Below are positions 9,404-17,892 of a stretch of 64,000 nt of DNA, in pieces. The position numbers and the translations under genes were made by a program. The number at the start of each line of letters is the position of its first letter. The first letter of the stretch is position 1. The notes under the pieces were generated by a model. That model was not told where the DNA came from. It saw only the letters and a list, made by a program, of their open reading frames with translations, and did not search any database. Origin of the DNA: DAIOGN01 sp036745245 (GTDB lineage Bacteria; Zixibacteria; MSB-5A5; JAUVRN01); NCBI GenBank assembly GCA_036745245.1, contig DAIOGN010000001.1, forward strand, positions 15,770-79,769, written 5' to 3'.

Positions 9404-10330
9404 ATGCCCACACTCACCACCGCGGCCACACACCCCATCACGGGCGTGGCGCGCCGCGGCCTGTATCTCGATAGCGTAGACGACCTGAAGCACATGGCGC
9501 TGCGAGTGCGCCGCGACATCATCACCCTGCTGGCCGAAGCCGGCTCAGGACACTCCGGCGGCCCGCTCTCCATCACCGACTTCGGGACGGCGCTGTATTT
9601 CCACGAAGCCAATCTCGACCCCGAGAACCCCGCCTGGCCCGATCGCGACTTCATCGTCTGGTCGGTGGGCCATTGCACTCCGGTGCACTATGCCCTGCTG
9701 GCGGAGAAGGGATTCTTCCCGCGGCGAGACCTGTTGAAGTTCCGCAAGTTCGACGGGCACCTGCAGGGGCATCCGCACCGTCTCGACACGCCGGGCGTGG
9801 AGGTGTCTACGGGGTCACTCGGGCAGGGGATTTCAGCCGCGTGCGGCATCGCCTACGGCTCGAAGATGGATCGTCATCCGCGGCGGGTGTGGTCGTTCAA
9901 CGGCGACGGCGAACAGCAGGAGGGCTCGGTGTGGGAAGCCGCCATGTTCGCAGCTCACTATCGCCTCGACAACCTCATCCAGGTGCTCGACTACAACGAA
10001 AAGCAGATCGACGGCGACGTGGCCGACGTGATGAACATCGCTCCGCTCGATCAGAAGTACAAGGCGTTCAACTGGAATGTGATTTCATGCGACGGGCACG
10101 ACTGGGGTGAGATCCTGCAGGCCTACGCCGAAGCCGGGAAACTCTACCGGTCCGGCCGGCCCACGGTGATCATCTTTCATACCGTCATGGGCAAGGGTGT
10201 GAGCTTCATGGAAGGCAAGGCCGAGTGGCACGGCAAGCCGCCCAAGGGCGAAGAAGTGGTGATTGCGTTGAAGGAATTGGGAACCACAGAAGCCGACTGG
10301 CGCGCCGATCTGATGAGCGGGGAGGGCTGA
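9404..10330 (+). CDS. transketolase, N-terminal (thiamine-binding) subunit
   Basis: First half of a split transketolase of the non-oxidative pentose phosphate pathway, 308 residues. The thiamine diphosphate/Mg motif GDGEQQEGSVWEAAMFAA is intact with its downstream DYNEKQIDG, and the substrate-side SGHSGGPLS and TGSLGQG loops are present. The start is ATG 9404; the frame stays open upstream to 9290 but that stretch is unlike the family. The second subunit follows after three bases. Split transketolases occur in many anaerobes and archaea. Confidence 0.93.
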   Translation: MPTLTTAATHPITGVARRGLYLDSVDDLKHMALRVRRDIITLLAEAGSGHSGGPLSITDFGTALYFHEANLDPENPAWPDRDFIVWSVGHCTPVHYALLAEKGFFPRRDLLKFRKFDGHLQGHPHRLDTPGVEVSTGSLGQGISAACGIAYGSKMDRHPRRVWSFNGDGEQQEGSVWEAAMFAAHYRLDNLIQVLDYNEKQIDGDVADVMNIAPLDQKYKAFNWNVISCDGHDWGEILQAYAEAGKLYRSGRPTVIIFHTVMGKGVSFMEGKAEWHGKPPKGEEVVIALKELGTTEADWRADLMSGEG

Positions 10331-10333
10331 GTG

Positions 10334-11299
10334 ATGAATCTCGCAAAGCCTGAAATGAAGAAAACGCGCGAAGGGTTCGGCAAGGCGCTGGTGGAGTTGG
10401 GCGAGTCGAATCCGCAGGTGGTGGTGCTCGTGGGCGATCTGTCCGAAAGCACCATGGTCAACTTCTTCGCGGAAAAATTTCCGGAGCGATTCATCCAGGT
10501 GGGCGTGGCCGAGCAGAACATGATGACCGTGGCGGCCGGCCTGTCGCTGGTGGGCAAGATTCCGTTCCTTTCGACGTACGGGGCCTTCGCTTCGTGCCGA
10601 TCGCTCGACCAGGTGCGGGTGACCTTGTGCTACGGCCAGCTCAACGTGAAAATCGGCGGCGCACACGGAGGCATTTCCGTGGGACCCGATGGCGCCACCC
10701 ACCAGGCCATGGAAGAGATTTCCATCATGCGTGCCATGCCGAACATGACCATGATCGTGCCGGCCGATTTTCAGCAGACCCGCAAAGCCACACTCGCGGC
10801 GGCCGCCATGCATGGCCCCGTGTACATTCGTTTCGGGCGCGAGAACGTGCCGGTCGTCACAACCGTTGACACGCCGTTTGAGCTGGGTCGCGGAATCGAA
10901 ATGGCGCCGGGCGGCGATCTCGCAATCATCGCGTGCGGCGTGATGGTGTACGAGGCGCTGGTGGCGCGTGAAGAACTCTTGAAGGAAGGAATCGAAGCGC
11001 GTGTGATCAACCTGCACACGCTCAAGCCACTCGACACGGAGATCATCGTCAAGGCGGCACGCGAAACGGGTGCGCTTGTGACGGCGGAGGAACACCAGGT
11101 GCATGGCGGGCTCGGTGGAGCCGTGGCGGAGTGCACGGCCAGGATGCATCCGGTGCCCGTGGAGATGGTGGCGGTGTACGATCGTTTTGGTCAATCCGGC
11201 AAGCCGGACGAGCTCATGGCGGCCTTCGGCCTGAAGTCGAAGGACGTGGTCGCCCGCGCTCACGACGTGCTGAAACGCAAGCGGCGGGCAGCCGCTTAG
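10334..11299 (+). CDS. transketolase, C-terminal subunit
   Basis: Second half of the split transketolase, 321 residues: pyrimidine-binding domain with catalytic-type VGVAEQNMMTVAAGL, then the C-terminal domain (about residue 190 on) with LHTLKPLDTE. It pairs with the upstream subunit to transfer two-carbon units. GGAGG sits 8 bases before ATG 10334; GTG 10331 is in frame directly before it. It is followed by an aminotransferase gene 10 bases downstream. Confidence 0.92.
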   Translation: MNLAKPEMKKTREGFGKALVELGESNPQVVVLVGDLSESTMVNFFAEKFPERFIQVGVAEQNMMTVAAGLSLVGKIPFLSTYGAFASCRSLDQVRVTLCYGQLNVKIGGAHGGISVGPDGATHQAMEEISIMRAMPNMTMIVPADFQQTRKATLAAAAMHGPVYIRFGRENVPVVTTVDTPFELGRGIEMAPGGDLAIIACGVMVYEALVAREELLKEGIEARVINLHTLKPLDTEIIVKAARETGALVTAEEHQVHGGLGGAVAECTARMHPVPVEMVAVYDRFGQSGKPDELMAAFGLKSKDVVARAHDVLKRKRRAAA

Positions 11300-11309
11300 G
11301 GGGCTTGGT

Positions 11310-12503
11310 ATGACTATGGTAGCTGCACGGGGAAAGGGGCTGGCGTCGGCCGAGCGCATGTCGCGGCTGGGCACGGAGTCGGCGTTTGAAGTGCTGGCGG
11401 CGGCCAGAGCGCTGGAAGCCAAAGGCCATAAGGTGATTCATCTGGAAATCGGCGAGCCCGATTTCGACACGCCCGCGAACATTGTGGAGGCCGGAATTCG
11501 GGCTCTCAAGGAGGGCTGGACACACTACGGACCGTCGGCGGGGCTTCCGGAAGCGCGGGCGGCCATTGCCGCCGACATTTCGAAACGTCGCGGCATCCAG
11601 GTGTCGCCCGACCATGTGGTGATCACGCCGGGCGCCAAGCCGATCATGTTCTACACCGTGTTCGCTCTCGTGGATGAGGGCGACGAGGTGATCTATCCCG
11701 ATCCGGGCTTTCCGATTTACGAGTCCCTGATCAAGTTCGTGAATGCGCGGCCGGTGCCGATCAAGCTGCGCGAGGAGAATCAGTTCCGGCTGGATGTGGA
11801 AGAACTGGCCGGGCTGGTCACCGACCGCACGCGGCTGCTCATCATCAATTCGCCGCACAACCCCACGGGCTCGGTGCTCACCGAGCGCGACCTGGCGGCC
11901 ATCGCGGAGCTGTGCGCAGAGCGCGGCATCGCCGTTCTCGCCGACGAGATCTACAACCGCATTCTCTACGATGGTAAGCACCGGTCCATCTGGACGTATC
12001 CGGGGATGGACAAGCTCACGATCATCCTCGACGGGCTGTCGAAAACCTATGCGATGACGGGGTGGCGCCTGGGTTACGGTGTGATGGATCCTGACCTGGC
12101 GGTGCGTGTGTCGCGCCTCATGACAAACTCCAATTCGTGTACGGCCTCCTTTGCCCAGCGTGCCCTGATCGAAGCCGTGAGCGGCGATCAGAGCGCCGTG
12201 GACAAGATGGTGGCCACGTTCCGCACCCGACGCGACCTGGTGGTGGACCTGCTCAATGATGTGGAGGGCGTCACCTGCCAGCTGCCCCCCGGGGCGTTCT
12301 ATGTGTTCCCGAACGTGAAGTCGTACAAGCGCCCGGCCAAGGCGATTGGCGAACACCTGCTTCAGAAGCACTATGTGGCCACGCTTGGCGGCACCGCGTT
12401 CGGCGCGGGTGGAGAGGGCTACCTCCGGCTGTCGTACGCCGCCTCCGAAGCCGCCCTGCGCGAAGGCGTGAGCCGCCTTGCCGCAGGCCTCGCAACCCTT
12501 TAA
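11310..12503 (+). CDS. class I/II PLP-dependent aminotransferase (AspC-like)
   Basis: Fold-type I aminotransferase of 397 residues, close in pattern to prokaryotic aspartate/aromatic aminotransferases. Visible marks are the N-terminal LEIGEPDFDTP, the cofactor-binding INSPHNPTGSV, the DEIY motif, the Schiff-base lysine in LDGLSKTYAMTGWRLGY and a C-terminal arginine in GYLRLSYA. Amino donor and acceptor cannot be fixed from sequence. It lies 10 bases after the transketolase pair, probably in the same transcript. The stop codon is immediately followed by a palindromic repeat element. Confidence 0.9.
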   Translation: MTMVAARGKGLASAERMSRLGTESAFEVLAAARALEAKGHKVIHLEIGEPDFDTPANIVEAGIRALKEGWTHYGPSAGLPEARAAIAADISKRRGIQVSPDHVVITPGAKPIMFYTVFALVDEGDEVIYPDPGFPIYESLIKFVNARPVPIKLREENQFRLDVEELAGLVTDRTRLLIINSPHNPTGSVLTERDLAAIAELCAERGIAVLADEIYNRILYDGKHRSIWTYPGMDKLTIILDGLSKTYAMTGWRLGYGVMDPDLAVRVSRLMTNSNSCTASFAQRALIEAVSGDQSAVDKMVATFRTRRDLVVDLLNDVEGVTCQLPPGAFYVFPNVKSYKRPAKAIGEHLLQKHYVATLGGTAFGAGGEGYLRLSYAASEAALREGVSRLAAGLATL

Positions 12504-12570
12504 TTGGGGTCAGACCCCGGTCATCACTTTGCACACTGAGTGCAAGGTATCAGCCGGGGTCTGACCCCAA
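12504..12570. repeat. REP-like double palindrome (GGGGTCAGACCCC arms)
   Basis: Two perfect 17-base inverted arms, TTGGGGTCAGACCCCGG at 12504-12520 and its complement at 12554-12570. Each arm also contains the near-palindrome GGGGTC-A-GACCCC. The 33-base interior holds a smaller hairpin (CTTTGCAC / GTGCAAGG). It begins on the base after the aminotransferase stop and ends two bases before the alr ATG. A single-arm copy occurs at 30464. It looks like a REP/RAYT-type mobile palindrome and could also act as a hairpin between genes. Confidence 0.85.
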
Positions 12571-12572
12571 CC

Positions 12573-13790
12573 ATGACTCCGTCCCGTTCCGTGCAGCGAC
12601 CCTACAGAGAAACGGGACGACCGCGTTCCCTCTACGCACAGGCCGGGCGGCCCGCCTGGCTCGAGGTGGACCTGGGGCGCTTTCAAAAGAACATCTCCGT
12701 CATTCGCGCGCGCCTTCCCAAGGGCACAGGATTCATGGCCGTGGTGAAGGCCGACGCCTACGGGCACGGCGCGGTGCCCTGTGCGGAAGCCGCCATCGCC
12801 GCCGGCGCCGACATGCTCGGCGTGGCCATCATTGAAGAAGGCGTGCAGCTTCGCACCGCCGGCGTCCCCGCACCGATCGCATTGCTCTATCCGGAAGCGC
12901 CGGAACGCGCCATGGAGTTTCTGCGCTGGAATCTGGTGGCCACCGTGGCCGACCTCGACTTTGCCCGTGCTCTCCAGAAGGCGGCCGAGAAGGAAGGTCG
13001 CCCCGTGGGCGTGTATCTCAAGGTGGACACCGGCCTGGGACGGTACGGATTATTGCCCGAACAACTTCCCGCCTTCCTGCGCGAATTGCGCTCCTTCCCG
13101 CTTCTGCGCATTGCCGGCATGCTCTCGCACTTCGCCACCGCGGGGGATCTCGACCGCGACTACGCCGTGCGTCAGCTCGCGTCCTTCAATGCATTGCTCG
13201 ACGCCCTCAAGGCGCACGGTGAGTCGCTCGAGGCTGTCTCCATCACCAACTCCGGAGCCTTTCTCGAGTGGCCCGAGAGCTACTTCAACACAGTGCGCCT
13301 GGGGATTCTCATGTACGGCCTCTACCCTACGCGCTTCTCCGAGCGCACGGTTCCGGTGGAACCGATTGCACAGTTGAAGACGCGCATCCTCAGCCTGAAA
13401 GAGCTGCCCGCCGGCTCGTCCATCAGCTACGGACGCACGTTCCGAACGGATCGCACCACGCGGGTGGCCACCCTGCCCATTGGCTTTGCCGACGGGTACC
13501 CGAAGGCCCTGTCCAACACGGGCGACGTGCTGGTGCGAGGAAAGCGCGCACGCGTTCTGGGCCAGGTGTGCATGGACGCGATGATGGTGGATGTCACCGA
13601 CATTCCCGGCGCCACCACCGGCGACGAGGTGGTGGTGTTCGGCACGCAGGGTGGGGTCGCCCTCCCGGTGTCGGAACTCGCCGAGCGCGCCGGCACCTCC
13701 GTGTACGAAATTCTCTGCCGGCTGGGACCGCGCCTTCCCCGCTTCTACCTGCCGGGCACCACGCCCGAGACGTCGGAACAGGGGACCTGA
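12573..13790 (+). CDS. alr: alanine racemase
   Basis: PLP enzyme converting L- to D-alanine for peptidoglycan, 405 residues. The PLP lysine lies in VVKADAYGHGA near the N terminus, the second catalytic tyrosine in SISYGRTF, and CMDAMMVDVTD is a family signature. ATG 12573 is chosen; upstream in-frame starts would require translating the palindromic repeat. The N-terminal 25 residues are extra compared with typical Alr. It is the first gene of a coupled muropeptide operon: its TGA overlaps the next gene. Confidence 0.94.
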   Translation: MTPSRSVQRPYRETGRPRSLYAQAGRPAWLEVDLGRFQKNISVIRARLPKGTGFMAVVKADAYGHGAVPCAEAAIAAGADMLGVAIIEEGVQLRTAGVPAPIALLYPEAPERAMEFLRWNLVATVADLDFARALQKAAEKEGRPVGVYLKVDTGLGRYGLLPEQLPAFLRELRSFPLLRIAGMLSHFATAGDLDRDYAVRQLASFNALLDALKAHGESLEAVSITNSGAFLEWPESYFNTVRLGILMYGLYPTRFSERTVPVEPIAQLKTRILSLKELPAGSSISYGRTFRTDRTTRVATLPIGFADGYPKALSNTGDVLVRGKRARVLGQVCMDAMMVDVTDIPGATTGDEVVVFGTQGGVALPVSELAERAGTSVYEILCRLGPRLPRFYLPGTTPETSEQGT

Positions 13791-14776
13791 ACGCTCTGCT
13801 CGTCTTCGAGTCGACAGCGGACTTCGAGGCCGGAGAATTCTTCGGATGTCGGCCGGCGAGAACCGACGGCAGCGTCGAGCTGATCCGCACCGACACGCTG
13901 GGCCGGTACACGTCACCCTCCCGCAGGACCTCTACACCTATTTCCTCTGTCGTGATGTCTGTGAACGTGGCCGGCTGCACCCGTGAAGCTCTGGATCTTG
14001 CGGCCTTCGCATCCGTGAAGTCCAACGGCGACTGGTCGCCCTGGTTCTGCATGCTCCGCCGCGGTCAGCCAGCGTTCGATGAAGGCGTGCTGAACGACCC
14101 CATGGGCCTCGTGGACGTGGACGAACTGCGGCTGTCGGAGCCTGCCACCGAGATTCGCTGCCGAATCAATTGGCAGTCGACCGACCTGTCCTGCAGAATC
14201 CGGCGCATCGCCTTGTCCGTATCTGACAATTCGGCCTGGAAATCGTCGGCCACCGTGAGCCGCCCCGTCCGACTTGACGTTCCCTTTCTCTCTCAGTGGG
14301 ACGCGAAGCATCACCATGGCCGACGCGTGTGCAGCCCCACGTGCCTCGCCATGGTGGCGCGATTCCACGGCCTGTCGGTCACCACCGACGACGTGGCTAC
14401 TCTGGCCTACGACCCGGCCTTCGACGTGTACGGCAACTGGTCTGCCAGCATGCTGGCCATGTCGATTCTGGGTTTCCGTGCCACGGTCGAACGAGCCCGC
14501 TCACTGGACCCGCTCGATATCGCCCTCGACTTTGGCGAACCCGTGGTCACGTCCTTCGCCTTCAGGCGCGGCGAACTCTCAGGCGCTCCCATTGAGTCAA
14601 CGCGTGGACATCTCGTGGTCGTTTGCGGAAGGTCCGACAATGGCGACTTTCTCGTCCGCGACCCGGCAGCCAACGGCCCCGACGACTGGCGCCAGTACGC
14701 TCGACCCGAATTCGAGAACGCCTGGCTGGGCCACGGCGGCATTCACTACCGGATTCGCAGAGAAGACCCGGCATGA
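13787..14776 (+). CDS. C39-like cysteine peptidase with N-terminal beta domain, probable CTG start
   Basis: A papain-like peptidase of the C39_2 type, 329 residues. Catalytic Cys is in RRVCSPTCLAMV, His in STRGHLVVVCG and Asp in FLVRDPAAN. About 150 residues of beta-rich sequence precede it (SPWFCMLRRG, VDVDELRLSEPA), as in C39 proteins with a sandwich domain. No ATG, GTG or TTG occurs near the expected start; CTG 13787 overlaps the alr stop as CTGA, the same arrangement as the ATGA overlaps downstream, so I take it as start. No signal peptide is visible, suggesting a cytoplasmic role, perhaps on recycled muropeptides. The next start, GTG near 13951, would cut the beta domain. Confidence 0.8.
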   Translation: MNALLVFESTADFEAGEFFGCRPARTDGSVELIRTDTLGRYTSPSRRTSTPISSVVMSVNVAGCTREALDLAAFASVKSNGDWSPWFCMLRRGQPAFDEGVLNDPMGLVDVDELRLSEPATEIRCRINWQSTDLSCRIRRIALSVSDNSAWKSSATVSRPVRLDVPFLSQWDAKHHHGRRVCSPTCLAMVARFHGLSVTTDDVATLAYDPAFDVYGNWSASMLAMSILGFRATVERARSLDPLDIALDFGEPVVTSFAFRRGELSGAPIESTRGHLVVVCGRSDNGDFLVRDPAANGPDDWRQYARPEFENAWLGHGGIHYRIRREDPA

Positions 14777-15780
14777 TCACCATGCAGGCGGCCGACCTGG
14801 CCCTTCGAAATGCGTTCCGCACGTCGCGTACCCTCACGGCCACGTCGCGTTCGTACTTCCTCTCCGGCGACGGCGCGCTCGGTGAAGCCTCCCCCGTGCG
14901 TTTCTACGGCGAAACGGCTGGCACCGTGGAGGCTGCCTTCGCCCACCTGCACGCGGCCCTCCCGCCGTGGGGCGAGCCCGGCCTTGTGTGGGGCCAGATC
15001 AACCGGCTCCTGGGCTACAATTTCGCGCTGAAGTGTGGCCTCGACATCCTGTACTGGGATCACTGGGGACGCAGTCGCGGCAAGCCGATATACGAGCTAT
15101 TGGGAGTGACGCATCACCGCCCGGTGCGCACGGCTTTTTCCATCGGGATCGCCGGAGCGGACGAGATGCGTGACAGTGTGAAATCGCAACCTCAGTTCAA
15201 GGTGTACAAGATCAAAGTGGGATTCGAAGGCGACGTGGAAGCGGTGGCGGCCGTACGGTCGGTCACCGACAAGCCGTTGTACGTGGACGCAAACGGCGGC
15301 TGGTCGGTGGACGAAGCGTGCGATAAACTGCCGCAACTTGAACGCCTGGGCGTGGTGCTCTGCGAGCAGCCGATCTTCTCTGGCTCGCGCGCCGATTGGG
15401 AGGCCGTGCGCGGCGCCTCCTCCCTCCCCGTGATCGTCGACGAACACTGCCAGACCCCCGACCATGTGGGCCACTGGGCCGGCTGGGTGGATGGCATCAA
15501 CGTGAAGCTACAGAAGTGCGGAGGCATCACGCCGGCCATGGCCCAGATTGAGCGCGCTCGCGACGAAGGGTTGAAGGTCATGATCGGCTGCATGATCGAA
15601 TCGTCTCTCGCGATCGCCGCCGCCGTGCATCTGGCTCCGTTGGCAGATTACGTCGATCTCGATTCGCACCTGTATCTTGAAAATGACCCCTGGTCGGGTC
15701 TGTCTCTCTCCAACGGCGAACTCTCGCTCTCGGGCGCACCCGGCCTGGGCCTGCAGCCAAAGGCGACGGAGCCCGCATGA
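14773..15780 (+). CDS. L-Ala-D/L-Glu epimerase (enolase superfamily dipeptide epimerase)
   Basis: Member of the mandelate racemase/muconate-lactonising group that usually epimerises L-Ala-D-Glu to L-Ala-L-Glu during murein recycling, 335 residues. Seen: the first base pair YKIKVG, metal ligands in DANGGW, CEQP and VDEHC, the opposite lysine in NVKLQKCGG, and a C-terminal GCMIESS loop. The start overlaps the peptidase stop (ATGA). The neighbours alr and amidase support a muropeptide role. Related enzymes act on other dipeptides, so specificity is inferred. Confidence 0.88.
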   Translation: MITMQAADLALRNAFRTSRTLTATSRSYFLSGDGALGEASPVRFYGETAGTVEAAFAHLHAALPPWGEPGLVWGQINRLLGYNFALKCGLDILYWDHWGRSRGKPIYELLGVTHHRPVRTAFSIGIAGADEMRDSVKSQPQFKVYKIKVGFEGDVEAVAAVRSVTDKPLYVDANGGWSVDEACDKLPQLERLGVVLCEQPIFSGSRADWEAVRGASSLPVIVDEHCQTPDHVGHWAGWVDGINVKLQKCGGITPAMAQIERARDEGLKVMIGCMIESSLAIAAAVHLAPLADYVDLDSHLYLENDPWSGLSLSNGELSLSGAPGLGLQPKATEPA

Positions 15781-17714
15781 GCCGCCGGCTCTTCACCTGC
15801 ATCCTGGCCGTCTGTCTCCTGCTCGGGGCACAGGCCGTCGCTCAGGTGCCCCCCTCGCGCCCCACGATTACGATCGTGTACCCTCGCGAAGACCAGGTGC
15901 TGCCTCCGCTCGACTCGCAGTTCGTCATCGGCCAGGCAAAGGGTGCAAGGCAACTCGAGGTCAACGGCGTACGCACGGAGTTATTCGACTCGGGCGCGTT
16001 TCTTGCCTGGATTCCCGTTCAGCCAGGCCGGTTCACGATCAAGGTCGAAGCGAGCAACGCCAAAGGTAGCACCACAAAAGAACGCATCATCGAAATCGGG
16101 CGGCCCGCTCGCAGTACGCCGGCCGAATCGCTGGCGATCCAAACCGACTACGAACTGCCGGCCGAGGACATGTGGCTGTGGCCAGGCGACCTGCTCGAAG
16201 TGCAGTGCCGCACCTCCCCGCGTTCGGAATTGTTCTTTTCCCTGCCCGGCGTGGCCGAGAACATTCCCATGATCGAGCTGCCGGCGCAGCGCCCGGCGCT
16301 CTACCGGGGCAACGCTTTCCGTGAGGACGACCGGCCGGACAGCCTGTACCTGCGCGGAGTGTACTACGGTTCATATCGCGTGACGGCCGGCGAACGCATC
16401 GACAGCCTGCCCATCATTTTTCACGCGCGCAGCCGCGTGGCGCTCTACGACAAGAAACAGGCGGGCCAACTTTTCGCCACCGACTCGGTGCGCTACTCCG
16501 TGGACTCATCGTTTGCCGACCTCTTCACCACCGACTCCAGCGCCGGTCGAGTCACCATTCTCGATGATCGCTTCCCGCGGCCGGCACAGATTGAAGACAG
16601 CGCCATCGTCACGCGCGTGGGGCCCGGCCTCGGCTACTTCTGGCCCTTCATGCCACGCGGCACACAGTTCGAGGTGACGGGGCGACAGGGCCGCTGGGTG
16701 CGCCTGAAGCTCTCGCCCTATCAGGAGATCTGGGCACACGACTCAAGTCTCAAAATCGATGCCCCCGGGCCGCCCATGCCCAAGGCCACGATCAACAGCA
16801 CACGCATCAACGGCACATCGAAGACCACGGACGTGCGGTTGTTTCTCACCCAGCAGCTCCCCTATCGCGTCACCGAATCGCTCGATCCGCTGGCGCTTAC
16901 GATCACGGTGTACGGCGCCACGTCCAACATCGACTGGATCCGCTACGACTTCGACGATGTACTGGTGAAGTATGCCGAGTGGGATCAGCCCCAGCCCGGC
17001 GTGATGGAGTACACCGTGTACCTGCAGGCGGAGCAGCTCTGGGGCTACGACACCTGGTACGACGACAAGACGCTGGTGCTCTCCATCAAGAAACCGCCCA
17101 CAGAGGCCATCGGCCTGCGCGGATTCACCATAGTCGTGGACCCGGGTCACTCCTCCGACGATGGCGCCGTCGGCCCCACGGGCCTCAAGGAGAAGGATGC
17201 CAATCTCTGGATCTCCAAGAAGCTGAGAGAATCCCTTCAGAAGCGTGGCGCAGAGGTCGTTCTCACGCGCGGTGGGTCGGAACATCTGCCGCTGTATGAA
17301 CGCCCCATCATCGCCAAGCAGGAGAAGGCGGATCTGTTCATCTCAGTTCACAACAACGCCCTTCCCGACGGCGTGAACCCATGGGTCGACCATGGCGTCT
17401 CAACGTACTACTACCACCCCTCCTCAAAGGGCCTGGCTGAAGCGGTGCAGGGATCGATGCTGACTCACATCGAACTGCCCAATTTCGGTCTCTACCGCGG
17501 CAACTTCGCCGTGATCCGTCCCACGCAGTATCCCGCCATCCTCGTGGAATGCGCCTTCATGATGATCCCCCAGCAGGAGGCCGCTCTCAAGACCGACGCG
17601 TTTCAGACGCGCGTGGCCGAAGCAATTGCCGAAGGCGTGGACCACTGGCTCAAGGGCAAACTTCCCGACCAGACCTATCTGAACGCAGCCAAGGCCCGCA
17701 AGCGCGAGCCGTAA
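15777..17714 (+). CDS. exported N-acetylmuramoyl-L-alanine amidase (Amidase_3) with long N-terminal region
   Basis: Cleaves the bond between MurNAc and the stem peptide in the periplasm. The 645-residue protein has a signal peptide (cleavage near AVAQ, residue 23), a beta-rich region including an SH3-like part (about 275-320) and an AMIN-like part (about 335-440), then the zinc amidase domain (about 445-630). Zinc and catalytic residues are visible: VDPGHSS, KEKDANL, SVHNNA and VECAFMM. It overlaps the epimerase by ATGA and closes the operon alr, C39 peptidase, epimerase, amidase. Confidence 0.93.
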   Translation: MSRRLFTCILAVCLLLGAQAVAQVPPSRPTITIVYPREDQVLPPLDSQFVIGQAKGARQLEVNGVRTELFDSGAFLAWIPVQPGRFTIKVEASNAKGSTTKERIIEIGRPARSTPAESLAIQTDYELPAEDMWLWPGDLLEVQCRTSPRSELFFSLPGVAENIPMIELPAQRPALYRGNAFREDDRPDSLYLRGVYYGSYRVTAGERIDSLPIIFHARSRVALYDKKQAGQLFATDSVRYSVDSSFADLFTTDSSAGRVTILDDRFPRPAQIEDSAIVTRVGPGLGYFWPFMPRGTQFEVTGRQGRWVRLKLSPYQEIWAHDSSLKIDAPGPPMPKATINSTRINGTSKTTDVRLFLTQQLPYRVTESLDPLALTITVYGATSNIDWIRYDFDDVLVKYAEWDQPQPGVMEYTVYLQAEQLWGYDTWYDDKTLVLSIKKPPTEAIGLRGFTIVVDPGHSSDDGAVGPTGLKEKDANLWISKKLRESLQKRGAEVVLTRGGSEHLPLYERPIIAKQEKADLFISVHNNALPDGVNPWVDHGVSTYYYHPSSKGLAEAVQGSMLTHIELPNFGLYRGNFAVIRPTQYPAILVECAFMMIPQQEAALKTDAFQTRVAEAIAEGVDHWLKGKLPDQTYLNAAKARKREP

Positions 17715-17858
17715 CGGGCCCAGGCCCAGGCAAAGCTATCCCGCGCCATCCCGGGCGGAGTGAAAATTGCCTGGACGACATTCGATTAACTCATTGTTGC
17801 ACAACATAGTATGACTGTCAAAGAAGAATGGGCCGTTTTCCATACGAATATATGATTG

Positions 17859-17877
17859 CGTTTAGTGTCACTAAACG
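17859..17877. promoter_or_regulatory. operator-like perfect palindrome upstream of the AAA ATPase
   Basis: CGTTTAGTG T CACTAAACG: nine-base arms with a one-base spacer, ending 15 bases before the ATG of the ATPase gene. The surrounding 17715-17892 stretch (178 bases) is distinctly AT-rich and holds a second short dyad, TGTTG-CA-CAACA, at 17795-17806. It probably contains the promoter; the binding protein is unknown. Confidence 0.6.
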
Positions 17878-17892
17878 TAAATAGAGTTGCAT

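Noticed and set aside
8210..9493. Long antisense frame over the B3/B4 and coaE genes
   Set aside because: Composition is that of a shadow frame and the sense genes have clear motifs.
10085..11422. Long antisense frame over the transketolase subunit
   Set aside because: His-rich shadow translation; transketolase motifs are on the plus strand.
13268..13786. Upstream extension of the C39-like frame through alr
   Set aside because: It overlaps the certain alr gene and is Arg/His-rich noise until the beta domain begins.
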